Below are positions 34,899 through 43,025 of a DNA stretch of 64,000 nucleotides, piece by piece (position 1 is the first letter of the stretch; each line of letters begins with the position of its first letter). The stretch lies in assembly GCA_030587605.1 (NCBI GenBank), contig JAUQYT010000281.1, positions 14,744 to 78,743 on the forward strand, given 5' to 3'. The notes under the pieces were generated by a model, which worked only from the letters and a program-made list of their open reading frames with translations, did not search any database and was not told where the DNA came from. The DNA is from Candidatus Njordarchaeum guaymasense (GTDB lineage: Archaea > Asgardarchaeota > Njordarchaeia > Njordarchaeales > Njordarchaeaceae). The position numbers were made by a program, and so were the translations under genes.

Positions 34899-35363
34899 AT
34901 GTCGAAGGTTAGTCCCCTGCAATTGTACAAATTGCTTCCAAAGCTCAACTGCGGCAAGTGCGGGGAGCCGAGCTGCATGGCATTCGTGTACAAATTGCAG
35001 AGAGGCGAGAAAAAACCAGAAGCATGTTCACCCCTACTAGAGCTCTGCTTTGCGAAACAGCTCGATGAGATAAAGCAGTTGCTCCTTCCGATGGAGAAAG
35101 CATTGAAAACAGGCATACTCGTGGATGCCGATAAGTGTACTGGGTGCGGAGTCTGCGTCGAGATCTGCCCCGTGAACCAGGCTGAGGAACCATTAACATC
35201 CTTCGGTAGGGAGCCCAGCGACAGAAGCAAGCTTGTCTTGGCAATCAAGAACGGTAAAGTCATAATAGTTGACTTGTCAAAATGCCGTAGAAGCAATATA
35301 ACGAGCTCCATGTGCCGAGACTGCGAAATATACTGCCCCACGCGTGCAATATCCTTCATTTGA
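34899..35363 (+). CDS. Fe-S protein: CODH/ACS-gamma-type Fe-S domain plus ferredoxin domain
   Basis: 154 residues. The N-terminal 45 residues (LPKLNCGKCGEPSCMAFV, then a later Cys) match the 4Fe-4S domain found in the corrinoid protein CdhE and in RnfB-like proteins. The middle and end hold CTGCGVCVEICP and a third set, CRRSNITSSMCRDCEIYCP, which bind further clusters. It probably relays electrons in an unknown redox complex. The ATG at 34899 has GGAG 9 bases upstream and is preferred over GTG at 34884. It is part of the ferredoxin-OsmC-FeS cluster. A winged-helix regulator follows after 109 bases. Confidence 0.8.
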   Translation: MSKVSPLQLYKLLPKLNCGKCGEPSCMAFVYKLQRGEKKPEACSPLLELCFAKQLDEIKQLLLPMEKALKTGILVDADKCTGCGVCVEICPVNQAEEPLTSFGREPSDRSKLVLAIKNGKVIIVDLSKCRRSNITSSMCRDCEIYCPTRAISFI

Positions 35364-35472
35364 GTACTGCGACTTTTGATCCCCAAGGAATGTGAAGACC
35401 GCAATACGGCGACGCTTTTAATGTGGATCGAGACAAAATGATTCATATAGATGTTTAGACACATAAGGGTCT

Positions 35473-35928
35473 GTGATGTTTGCCATGAGTTCCGTTGAGA
35501 AACTGACATCCTCGCCGGAAGCTACGTATATACTCAAGGTTTTGGTAGCCTTCGGAAACGCTTCCGTGAAACGTATCTCTGAACTCACAGGTTATGGCTC
35601 AGCAAAAGTCAAGGAACATTTGAACCAACTCGTCAAAGCAGATGTGGTCAAGAAAAACCGTGAGGGTAGCGACTACACGCTGACCAACACAAGCTTAGCT
35701 GAGAAAATCAAACTGTCGCTGGAAGACCTGCTCATCAGGGAAGCTGGAGAAGAGCTCACAATGGTTCTCTTCAACGTCAACATGGCTAAGAGCGATTTGG
35801 AGTTGTTGAATGCGATAAAGCGACTTAACAACTTCTTGGAAGGAATTCACGGTCCGATAGTCAGGCTTGACTTCTCCGACATTGTTTTCGACCTAGCAGA
35901 CAAACTTGAGAAACAGATCATGGGCTGA
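35473..35928 (+). CDS. ArsR/MarR-like winged-helix transcriptional regulator
   Basis: 151 residues. Residues 15-75 form a winged helix: ILKVLVAFGNASVKRISELTGYGSAKVKEHLNQLVKADVVKK, with a basic recognition helix and wing. The remainder is helical, likely the dimer part. No cysteine-based sensor is present. It lies at the end of the ferredoxin-OsmC-FeS cluster with its own upstream AT-rich region (about 35410-35465), so it may regulate that cluster. GTG at 35473, ATG at 35476 or ATG at 35485 are all possible starts. Confidence 0.75.
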   Translation: MMFAMSSVEKLTSSPEATYILKVLVAFGNASVKRISELTGYGSAKVKEHLNQLVKADVVKKNREGSDYTLTNTSLAEKIKLSLEDLLIREAGEELTMVLFNVNMAKSDLELLNAIKRLNNFLEGIHGPIVRLDFSDIVFDLADKLEKQIMG

Positions 35929-35982
35929 TGCAGTTACCGGCCTATCTCAGTTCCCACTAAAACAGCCTAGTCCCCTCTGCTT

Positions 35983-37293
35983 CTATGCCGCCGCGTTCTT
36001 CTTCCTCCTTTTAGCCATCCTTAACAGCACTACGTAGCCGGGCAGAGTCAAGAACCCTATTAAACCCAGAAAGCCCCAGATCAAGTGGTTCTGGTAAGTT
36101 TTTGCCAACTCTCCATAGACACTGAAGACTATGAATGAGCTTGTTGAGCTTCCTATGCCGAAGAATAACCCCGTTACAGCCATGTACCTTCCCCGCGCGT
36201 CTGGCGGCGCGAGATCTGCAACGAAACCAGAACTTGCTGGGAAAAAGGTTATTTCACCGAGCGTCAGAACAACATCAGCGATTAGAAACTGAGAGAAATC
36301 CACGGCGATCATAAAGTATGCGAAGCCAGCGGTAAAAAGTAACTGGGCTAATATGAAAGCTCTCGTGGCCCCCAACCTCATTGCCCCCTTTCTGATCGGA
36401 ATCTGAAGTGTCACTACCATTGCACCATTCAAAGCAAAGAGTAAGCCAAAATAGTAGTCTGAGAATCCGACATATCCAGTGTAAACGGCTAGCAAGTCGT
36501 AGAGCCGTGAGTAGACTATGTTCGTCGAAGCAGCCGTAATACAGAAAACCATGAACAACTTGTCTTGGAAAACGCTAGTGAACTTGTGCGAAGAAACGTT
36601 CTTGACTTCTCTAGGGTCAGACTCCTTTTTGACTTCTCTTGGGCGGGACTCCCTGATAAACAATGAGAAAATAGCCGCGCCTATTGCTATAAAGAAGGTA
36701 GCATAGATAAACAGAATCGGATAGCCGCTTTCCCCTGCAATTGTCCCGCCGATTGGAGGACCTACAATTGTTGCAATGTTACTTATCATGTAACTCAAGC
36801 CGAATACTTCTTCTCGCTTCCCTGGTTTAACGAGATCCGCAACCATGGCACTAAAGGCTGGATCATAGAAGGCGCCCACGGCATTGACTGAGGCATGAAG
36901 CAATAGAAACTCAATGTATGTCTTGGCAAAGGCATACGCTGGGACTAGAACCACTTGTGGAATCAGGAAAATGGCCATCATTTTTCTTCTACCAAATCTG
37001 TCACATAAGCTCCCAGTCAAAGGAAGCATTAGTAGATAGCTGAACCCACCAATCATTCCGAGAAAGCCAACTAGAGAAGGGTCAAAGTTTAGCGCTCCGC
37101 CTGCACTTCCTCCATCCAAGTACTTCGTAAGGTATGGGTAAGCAAGGTTTCTTCCCAGAGCCAAAATGAAGCTCAAAAGCACCATAACATAGACTTGCGG
37201 AGGAAAGCCTCGAATTCCAAGTTTGAGGGAAACATGTGAATGTCGCTGAAGTCTTTTTTTGCCTGACTTGTGGTCTGTCTCTGCTGCGCACAT
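35983..37293 (-). CDS. MFS transporter (paralogue A of a tandem pair)
   Basis: About 436 residues with 12 hydrophobic segments. The MFS signature loop between helices 2 and 3 reads GSLCDRFGRRKMM. The second half is more divergent. The substrate is not evident; drug/proton antiporters share the motif. The start is set at ATG 37293 because the DNA before it (AGGGGTTAGT...ATG) matches the leader of paralogue B. A TTG at 37323 would extend it without support. It lies 182 bases downstream of paralogue B on the same strand, and stretches of 20 or more bases are identical between the two genes, pointing to tandem duplication with conversion. Confidence 0.88.
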   Translation of the reverse strand: MCAAETDHKSGKKRLQRHSHVSLKLGIRGFPPQVYVMVLLSFILALGRNLAYPYLTKYLDGGSAGGALNFDPSLVGFLGMIGGFSYLLMLPLTGSLCDRFGRRKMMAIFLIPQVVLVPAYAFAKTYIEFLLLHASVNAVGAFYDPAFSAMVADLVKPGKREEVFGLSYMISNIATIVGPPIGGTIAGESGYPILFIYATFFIAIGAAIFSLFIRESRPREVKKESDPREVKNVSSHKFTSVFQDKLFMVFCITAASTNIVYSRLYDLLAVYTGYVGFSDYYFGLLFALNGAMVVTLQIPIRKGAMRLGATRAFILAQLLFTAGFAYFMIAVDFSQFLIADVVLTLGEITFFPASSGFVADLAPPDARGRYMAVTGLFFGIGSSTSSFIVFSVYGELAKTYQNHLIWGFLGLIGFLTLPGYVVLLRMAKRRKKNAAA

Positions 37294-37474
37294 CCCTAGA
37301 CTAACCCCTTTTCTGCCTAGCAAGTTACGAGGTAGACCATAGGCGTTACCTAGTCAAGCATTATCATAAACTTCAGGGCTCTTAATCTGGCCAACCCGAA
37401 TGAAGTAGAGCATTAACCATTAACACATATATGCATACCTCTTTTGTCGTAGCGAATATCCTTACCATTGTTTC

Positions 37475-38737
37475 TCAACGACTCTTTCTTCCAGCTAACC
37501 TCGAGAGAACTAAGTAACCTGGTAGAGTTGCCAATCCCATTATTCCCAGAATTCCCCAGATTAGCTCCTTATCGGCCAGCATTCCATACACTACGAAAGA
37601 CACTTGGGGGCCTATTGAAGCTCCTATCCTGAAGAATAGTCCATTTAGAGACATGTACCTTCCCCGCATATCTGGCGGCGCAAGGTTGGCAACGAATCCT
37701 GAACTTGCTGGGAAGAAGACTATCTCACCAAGCGTCAGTATTGCAACGCCTAACATGAACTGTGAAAGATCGATGGCGATCATAAAGTACGCGAAGCCAG
37801 CGGTAAAAAGTAACTGTGCCAATATAAATGATCTCGTCGCTCCCAGTCTCATCGCTCCTTTCCTGATTGGTATCTGTAGTGCCACTGCCATTGCACCATT
37901 CAAAGAGAGGAGGATACCGTAAACGTAGGGCGAAAAGCCAACATGCTCAGTGTAAACGCTCAACAATCCAGAGAGCTGTGAGTAAACTATGTTGGTCAAC
38001 GCTGCAGTAGAACAGAAAAGAATGAGTGACCTGTCTTGAAAAACCCTAGCGAACCTCGGTGGTGACGTCTTGTCAACCTCTATAGAATGAGACTCCTTGA
38101 TCAACATTGAAAGAATGAACGTTCCCACCATCAGGAAAGAGGTAGCATAGAGAAACAGAATTGGATAACCACTGACACCGACAATTATCCCACCGATCGC
38201 CGGACCAGCCACAACGCCAACGTTAAGCATCATGTAGTTCAAGCCGTAGACTTCTTCTCGCCTACTAGGCTCAACAAGATCCGCAACCATAGCACTAAGA
38301 GCCGGGTCATAAAGCGCGCCTATAACATTATACGATGCATAAAGCAACAGGAACTCGCTGTAAGTCTTTGCATAAGCGTACCCCGCAACTATGATCACTT
38401 GCGAAACCAGAGAAGCGCCCATCATTCTCCTTCTTCCATACCTATCCGACAGACTCCCAGTCACAAGAAGCGAGAGAATATAACTGAAACCCCCGATCAT
38501 TATCATGAAACCTACGAGCGAAGGATCAAACTGCAACCCCCCGCTTCCGCTTCCCCCAGCCAAGTACATCCAAAGGTACGGAAAGGCGATATTCCTAGCA
38601 AGAGCGAGAATGAAACTCAGGACGACGATGAAGTACACTTGTCTAGGATGCCCTCGAATTCCAAGCCTACGAGAACCGAGTGAGCCCCGCTGGAAAATGC
38701 CTTCACTTAATTTATCATCCTTCTCTCGCGTGTGCAT
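37475..38737 (-). CDS. MFS transporter (paralogue B of a tandem pair)
   Basis: 420 residues with 12 membrane segments and the MFS loop GSLSDRYGRRRMM between helices 2 and 3. It is colinear with the gene at 35983, including LGIRGxPxQVYxxVLLSFILAL at the start and FFPASSGFVA near helix 10. The paralogue-specific differences are concentrated in the N-terminal tail and the central loop. The ATG at 38737 has GAGG about 11 bases upstream. Substrate unknown. The two transporters may form a heteromer or have diverged in specificity. Confidence 0.88.
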   Translation of the reverse strand: MHTREKDDKLSEGIFQRGSLGSRRLGIRGHPRQVYFIVVLSFILALARNIAFPYLWMYLAGGSGSGGLQFDPSLVGFMIMIGGFSYILSLLVTGSLSDRYGRRRMMGASLVSQVIIVAGYAYAKTYSEFLLLYASYNVIGALYDPALSAMVADLVEPSRREEVYGLNYMMLNVGVVAGPAIGGIIVGVSGYPILFLYATSFLMVGTFILSMLIKESHSIEVDKTSPPRFARVFQDRSLILFCSTAALTNIVYSQLSGLLSVYTEHVGFSPYVYGILLSLNGAMAVALQIPIRKGAMRLGATRSFILAQLLFTAGFAYFMIAIDLSQFMLGVAILTLGEIVFFPASSGFVANLAPPDMRGRYMSLNGLFFRIGASIGPQVSFVVYGMLADKELIWGILGIMGLATLPGYLVLSRLAGRKSR

Positions 38738-39032
38738 AGCAACACTAACCTCTTTGCTGCACAGTAAGTTCCAAGGCAGACTGAGAGTACTACCCGACCT
38801 AGTAGCATCCTAGCTTTGGATGCTCTCTATCCAGTCAACTTGAAATAGAGCATTAAGCATCGACGCATATGGGCATGTCCCTTCTATAGCAACAGACTAC
38901 TAACATGATTCCTGATCCTTTGAGCCATATCTTCAGCCAACATCCTCGGATGCTGGACACCAGGCTTCCGCTGTAATCGGAAAACAAACTAGAAAACTAA
39001 ACACGGGAAAATGCTAGATAGAAAGTAGGTGG

Positions 39033-39278
39033 TGGGCGCGGAGGGATTTGAACCCTCGACTTTGCCGGACTTGTAGCTCTACCAAGAACCACCAAGTCTC
39101 TTCCGGCTGTCTAAAGCCTCTGTACGAAGCGACGCCATATAAGGTTCACCCGAGCTCGCTGGGCGAGCTCGACCGGCGCTCCGTCTGAACGCTTGGGGCT
39201 TTTACTGTGCATGCTCCTAAGCGTTGGCCAGGTTTCTCTAACCATTTTGGTGCCAATGGTTATCTAAGCTACGCGCCC
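39033..39278 (-). tRNA. tRNA gene with large intervening sequences, anticodon unresolved
   Basis: On the minus strand the 5' end reads GGGCGCG-TA-GCTTAG (39278 inward) and the 3' end reads a T-arm of five perfect base pairs around TTCAAAT (39041-39057), then CGCGCCC (39034-39040), discriminator A at 39033 and an encoded CCA (39030-39032). The 7-bp acceptor stem pairs perfectly. The span is 246 bases against about 73 for a mature tRNA, so about 170 bases must be removed. Candidate structures inside are an 8-bp inverted repeat in the D-loop region (39239-39246 with 39255-39262), a GC-rich hairpin (39151-39171), and an anticodon-stem-like pair (39064-39069 with 39102-39107). I could not assign exon junctions or the anticodon. 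Confidence 0.6.
39151..39171. repeat. Perfect 8-bp GC-rich hairpin inside the interrupted tRNA locus
   Basis: CGAGCTCG at 39151-39158 and 39164-39171 are inverted copies around a 5-base loop, and each arm is itself palindromic. It lies in the middle of the intervening region of the tRNA and probably folds as part of a spliced-out intron. Confidence 0.7.
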
Positions 39279-39320
39279 TTTTGTTTGTTTTCTGTTTTTC
39301 TTTTTGTTTGGTTGTTGTTA

Positions 39321-42300
39321 TTAACTTTTCTTTCGCTTGAAAGCCACTTGTATCTTTATGGCTTGGTAGTTGAACTCGCCTTGAGCATCGTAGTCTTGTA
39401 GTTTTCCTGGCATTCTCGTAAGTCGGTCGATTTTCGTTGCCCCAATCTTGTTCTTGATTTGTTCTTCCTGTTTCTCTAGTCCTTCTCTTACTTGTTTGTC
39501 TTCGACCGCTACTATGAGTTCTATCTTTTCACTTACGTGATAACCATGCTTCTTACGCAGTGACTGCACTTGCCTGATGAAGTCTTTTGCGAGTCTCTCT
39601 GATTCGAGTTCTTGGGTTGTCGATATGTCAAGGTATACGGTGCCTATGGAGGTTTCCTTTTCTTTCAGGTTTTCAGTCTTGTCTTCCTCGTTGAGTTTGC
39701 TGACTATTAGGACTTCTTTCACACTGGCTTGATCTCTGACTGCGTCTAGGAGCTCCTGTATGTCAACCTGTTCCTCTTCTTTGGGAACTATTATTAGCCT
39801 CCTGCATGGCCATCTAAGCTTAACTTTCGCTTCCTGTCTTATCGCTAGCGCTACTTCAACTATCTCTCTTACGCGATCCATTTTGTTTTCAAGTTCTTCC
39901 TTTATTAGCTGCTCGTTATACTTTGGCCATTCACACAGGTGTACGCTCTCAGGGGCGTTAGCCATGCTTGGTCTTATGAGTGATTGGAAGAGCGCCTCAG
40001 CGAGCATTGGGCTCAATGGTGCAAGTAGATATATCAGTCTCTCGAGGACGTTGAAAAGTGCGGTTAGAGCTGCTGTCTTGCTTGGGCCCGAGGTAGCAAC
40101 CCAAGTTCTTGCTCGGATCAGCTTCACATACCATCTGCTCAGATCCTTGACTATGAAGTCCTGAAGTATTCTCGGGGCTGTCGGTACGACGTAGTTTTCG
40201 AGGGCTTCTGTCACCTGTTTTGTGAGAGCGTTTACCCGTGAAAGTATCCATCGGTCTTCAGGTTGAAGTTGCACTTTCTCTAGTTCGGATTTTGTTGGGT
40301 CAAACTTGGCGTCAGCCATGAACGTGGATGCAAAAACATAAACATTCCAGGCAATATTGAGAGTCTTCTCAGTGTCAGCTACATCTTTCCAGTTAAACCG
40401 TATATCCTCACCCGGGGGCGCTGACTTGGAACAATAAAACCTGTAGGATTCGACTCCGTGCTTCGAGATGACTTCTGAGGGCTCGACGTAGTTTCCAAGT
40501 GACTTGTGCATTTCTCGCCCTTGCTCATCGCACATGAATCCGTGCATGTAGACCGACTTGTATGGCCACCTGTCGTACGCTACCATACTTGAACACATGA
40601 GGGAGTTGAACCAACCTCTTATCTGCTCCTTGCCCTCAATTATAAAGTCCAACTCATCCCAGTTGTCGTAGTCTGTAGATCCAGTGGTGATGGGTAGAGT
40701 CGCCCAGACGCATGAGCCGCTGTCAAGCCAAACATCGAGTATATCTGGTATTCTGCGTTTTGTGCCTCTACCATGGCATTTTTCACATTTCCATGTAATT
40801 TCATCAACCCATGGTCTGTGAAGTTCCTTTGGGGTCTTGCTGGACTTCTCGGTGAGTTCCTGCTTTGAGCCGAGGACTTCTACGTCCCCACACTTATCAC
40901 AGATCCAGATCGGTAGGGGAGCTCCCCAGTATCTCTGTCGTGATATGCACCAGTCTTGCAGTCCGTCAATCCAGTTCTTGAACCATTGGTGACCAGCCCA
41001 GTCAGGTACCCAGATAGTCTTGCCATTCTCTTTCTGCATCTTTTCCCTCAAGTCTGCAACTCTGATGAACCACTGGTTCGTGGCCTGGAAGAGGAGCGGA
41101 CTCTTGCATCTCCAGCAGTGAGCATACTCGTGCTCGATACTTCCCTTGTATATTAGTAGTCCCTTGCGTTCGAGATCCTTCAATATTATTTCATCAGCTT
41201 TCTTCGGGAACATGCCCGCGTACTTGCCTGCTTCACTCGTGAACCTCGCGAATTCTATCGGTGAGAAAGGTGGCAGATCGTTTTGTTTCCCTACTTCGAA
41301 GTCTTCGGGTCCGTGCCCGGGCGCACAGTGAACTAGCCCAGTTCCTTGTTCGAGTGTCACGTATTCAGAGCTTAGGACAATGGTGTGCGCCTTCTTGTAT
41401 TTCTTATCAAGCTGGGCTTGAATCGGCACCTCGTCTATCAAGGGATGTTCATACTTCAGTCCTTCAAGATCCATCCCTTTAACTTCTTCAAGAACCTCAA
41501 AGTCCTTTTCGAGTACTCCTTGAATGAAAACTGTTGCCATAGCTTTCGCAATTATCCAGACTTCGTTCCCCACTTTTACCCTAACATACTCGTAGTCCGG
41601 GTGAACCATAACCGCCAAGTTGGCTGGCAAAGTCCAAGGTGTCGTAGTCCACACTACTATGTACTCATTAGGTTTCGACTTCACCTTGAACTTAACAAAT
41701 ATCGAGACATCCCTCACAGTATGATACTCGTGTTCATGTCTGGCGAGCGCAGTTTCACATCTTGGACATACCTCGAGAACCTTGACTCCTCTATATACGT
41801 AGCCTCTGTCGTAGGCTCTCTTTAGTGTTCTCCATATTCCTTCAATGTACGAGTCAGTCAGCGTCTTGTAGGGCTTCTTCCAGTCCATCCAAACGCCCAG
41901 ATCACTGAACTGCTTGCTCATCGTGTCTAAGTTTGCCAGGGCAAATTCCCTGCATTTTTCGACGAAGTTAACGACGTTTGCTTCTATCTCCTTCTTGCTC
42001 TTCAGATTCAATTCTTGCTCTACTTTGACCTCTATTGGTAGCCCGTGCATATCGTATCCTGGCGTGTCAACCACGTCGAATCCTCTCATCCTTCGATATC
42101 GGAGGATTATGTCCTTCATTATCTTGTTCCAAGCTGTGCCTAAGTGGATTGAACCTGTGGTGTAAGGCGGCCCGTCTATGAAGTTGAATCGAGGTTTATT
42201 CTGCAACTTCTTCTTGAGTTTGTCGTATGTGCCGTTCACTCGCCACTCTTCGAAAGTCTTTTCTTCAAGTTGCCGAAGTGAAAGTTGCTTTGGAAGCTCC

Positions 42301-42323
42301 TTGACGATCACTTTCATCTTCAC
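39321..42323 (-). CDS. ileS: Isoleucyl-tRNA synthetase
   Basis: 1000 residues, of archaeal/eukaryal-like length. The class I signature HIGH appears as GSIHLG at about residues 57-62, and the KMSKS loop as EMHKSLGN near residue 600. The editing domain (VVWTTTPWTLPANLA, and GTGLVHCAPGHG) and zinc-binding pairs in CPRC and CWRC segments are present. The C-terminus is the anticodon-binding helical domain. It charges tRNA-Ile. The start is GTG at 42323 or ATG at 42317. An interrupted tRNA gene lies 43 bases downstream on the same strand and may be read from the same transcript. A TATA-like GTTTAAAT at 42409-42416 lies upstream. Confidence 0.96.
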   Translation of the reverse strand: MKMKVIVKELPKQLSLRQLEEKTFEEWRVNGTYDKLKKKLQNKPRFNFIDGPPYTTGSIHLGTAWNKIMKDIILRYRRMRGFDVVDTPGYDMHGLPIEVKVEQELNLKSKKEIEANVVNFVEKCREFALANLDTMSKQFSDLGVWMDWKKPYKTLTDSYIEGIWRTLKRAYDRGYVYRGVKVLEVCPRCETALARHEHEYHTVRDVSIFVKFKVKSKPNEYIVVWTTTPWTLPANLAVMVHPDYEYVRVKVGNEVWIIAKAMATVFIQGVLEKDFEVLEEVKGMDLEGLKYEHPLIDEVPIQAQLDKKYKKAHTIVLSSEYVTLEQGTGLVHCAPGHGPEDFEVGKQNDLPPFSPIEFARFTSEAGKYAGMFPKKADEIILKDLERKGLLIYKGSIEHEYAHCWRCKSPLLFQATNQWFIRVADLREKMQKENGKTIWVPDWAGHQWFKNWIDGLQDWCISRQRYWGAPLPIWICDKCGDVEVLGSKQELTEKSSKTPKELHRPWVDEITWKCEKCHGRGTKRRIPDILDVWLDSGSCVWATLPITTGSTDYDNWDELDFIIEGKEQIRGWFNSLMCSSMVAYDRWPYKSVYMHGFMCDEQGREMHKSLGNYVEPSEVISKHGVESYRFYCSKSAPPGEDIRFNWKDVADTEKTLNIAWNVYVFASTFMADAKFDPTKSELEKVQLQPEDRWILSRVNALTKQVTEALENYVVPTAPRILQDFIVKDLSRWYVKLIRARTWVATSGPSKTAALTALFNVLERLIYLLAPLSPMLAEALFQSLIRPSMANAPESVHLCEWPKYNEQLIKEELENKMDRVREIVEVALAIRQEAKVKLRWPCRRLIIVPKEEEQVDIQELLDAVRDQASVKEVLIVSKLNEEDKTENLKEKETSIGTVYLDISTTQELESERLAKDFIRQVQSLRKKHGYHVSEKIELIVAVEDKQVREGLEKQEEQIKNKIGATKIDRLTRMPGKLQDYDAQGEFNYQAIKIQVAFKRKKS

Positions 42324-42675
42324 CGCGTACTGGTTAAGTTCACTGGTTTCTACATTAGCTTACCACACGCATTAAACGAGGTTGGAAAAGGCAATAAGTG
42401 AAACGGGCATTTAAACCGAATATGTTAACTAGCTCCACGTAGTCTGATTCAATTGAATTCTATGTTTTAAGACTTTTGGGCAACTAACTCTAGCCTGCAA
42501 TGTCACCATGACCGCAAGAGATCGACTTATGAGTATGTTCTCTTGGAGGCTATAGTCTCACCTGATTCTCATGCGACTGTTTCGATAGAAACAGATGATT
42601 CTCAAAAGCATCAAAATGATAAGAAAAAAGGTTCCCTTTTTGTGAGGAGATACATCTTCAGCGAAGATATGTCTT
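42324..42675. other. Intergenic region between the 45-residue zinc-ribbon gene and ileS
   Basis: About 350 bases. It holds the minus-strand promoter candidates for ileS (TATA-like elements at 42369-42378 and 42409-42416). A T-rich run near 42627-42640 precedes the 3' end of the upstream ribbon gene. No other gene is seen. Confidence 0.4.
42409..42416 (-). promoter_or_regulatory. TATA box candidate for ileS
   Basis: Minus-strand GTTTAAAT followed by GCCC, a sequence like the ATTTAAATGCC element upstream of rps25e. Expected transcription start near 42385-42390, about 65 bases before the GTG at 42323. Confidence 0.4.
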
Positions 42676-42813
42676 CTAAAGGGATATGAAGTAGACTTTT
42701 CTAGACTTGCATCCGCACTTGCCGCATCGCCATGTCTCAATGAGTGCATAGCCGTTGTATTTGCGACTGCGCAATGTCATCCTGTCGTTGCACTCTGAAC
42801 ACTTCATTGCCAT
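42676..42813 (-). CDS. 45-residue zinc-ribbon protein
   Basis: A short minus-strand gene: ATG at 42813, stop TAG 42676-42678. The product has CSEC near the N-terminus and CGKCGC near the C-terminus, a compact Zn ribbon. GGAGGAG lies about 11 bases upstream of the ATG, and a TATA-like TTTATAAG at 42873-42880 gives a transcription start about 35 bases before the gene. The strong ribosome site, ordered cysteines and promoter make it more likely real than the longer open frames overlapping it on the same strand. It may be a ribosome- or polymerase-associated microprotein; no known family is claimed. Confidence 0.75.
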   Translation of the reverse strand: MAMKCSECNDRMTLRSRKYNGYALIETWRCGKCGCKSRKVYFISL

Positions 42814-42872
42814 TGTGTTGTAACTCCTCCCACCGAACGTAACGGGGGTCTGTACAAAACAAATAAGGTGCG

Positions 42873-42880
42873 CTTATAAA
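42873..42880 (-). promoter_or_regulatory. TATA box candidate for the 45-residue zinc-ribbon gene
   Basis: Minus-strand TTTATAAG, about 60 bases upstream of the ATG at 42813, implying a leader of about 35 bases that contains the GGAGGAG ribosome site. Confidence 0.5.
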
Positions 42881-43025
42881 TGTCACGACTGAGATATAAG
42901 TTTTCTTATCGGATGATTGCGAGATCCTCAAGAAAGTCAGTGATTGTTAAATTCTCGCAAAGACACATCAATCTACTTATTACTTGCGAGAAGAAAATAC
43001 CTAGATGAGGAACTGGTGACTTCAT

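Noticed and set aside
34676..35509. 277-codon open frame on the minus strand
   Set aside because: It lies opposite the OsmC and Fe-S genes, which have clear motifs and ordered cysteines. The product is low-complexity Ser/Leu-rich.
39760..40164. 134-codon plus-strand frame
   Set aside because: It is antisense to ileS, which has all class I synthetase motifs.
42558..42931. Two 63-64-codon minus-strand frames around 42.6-42.9 kb
   Set aside because: They overlap the better supported 45-residue zinc-ribbon gene and lack motifs.
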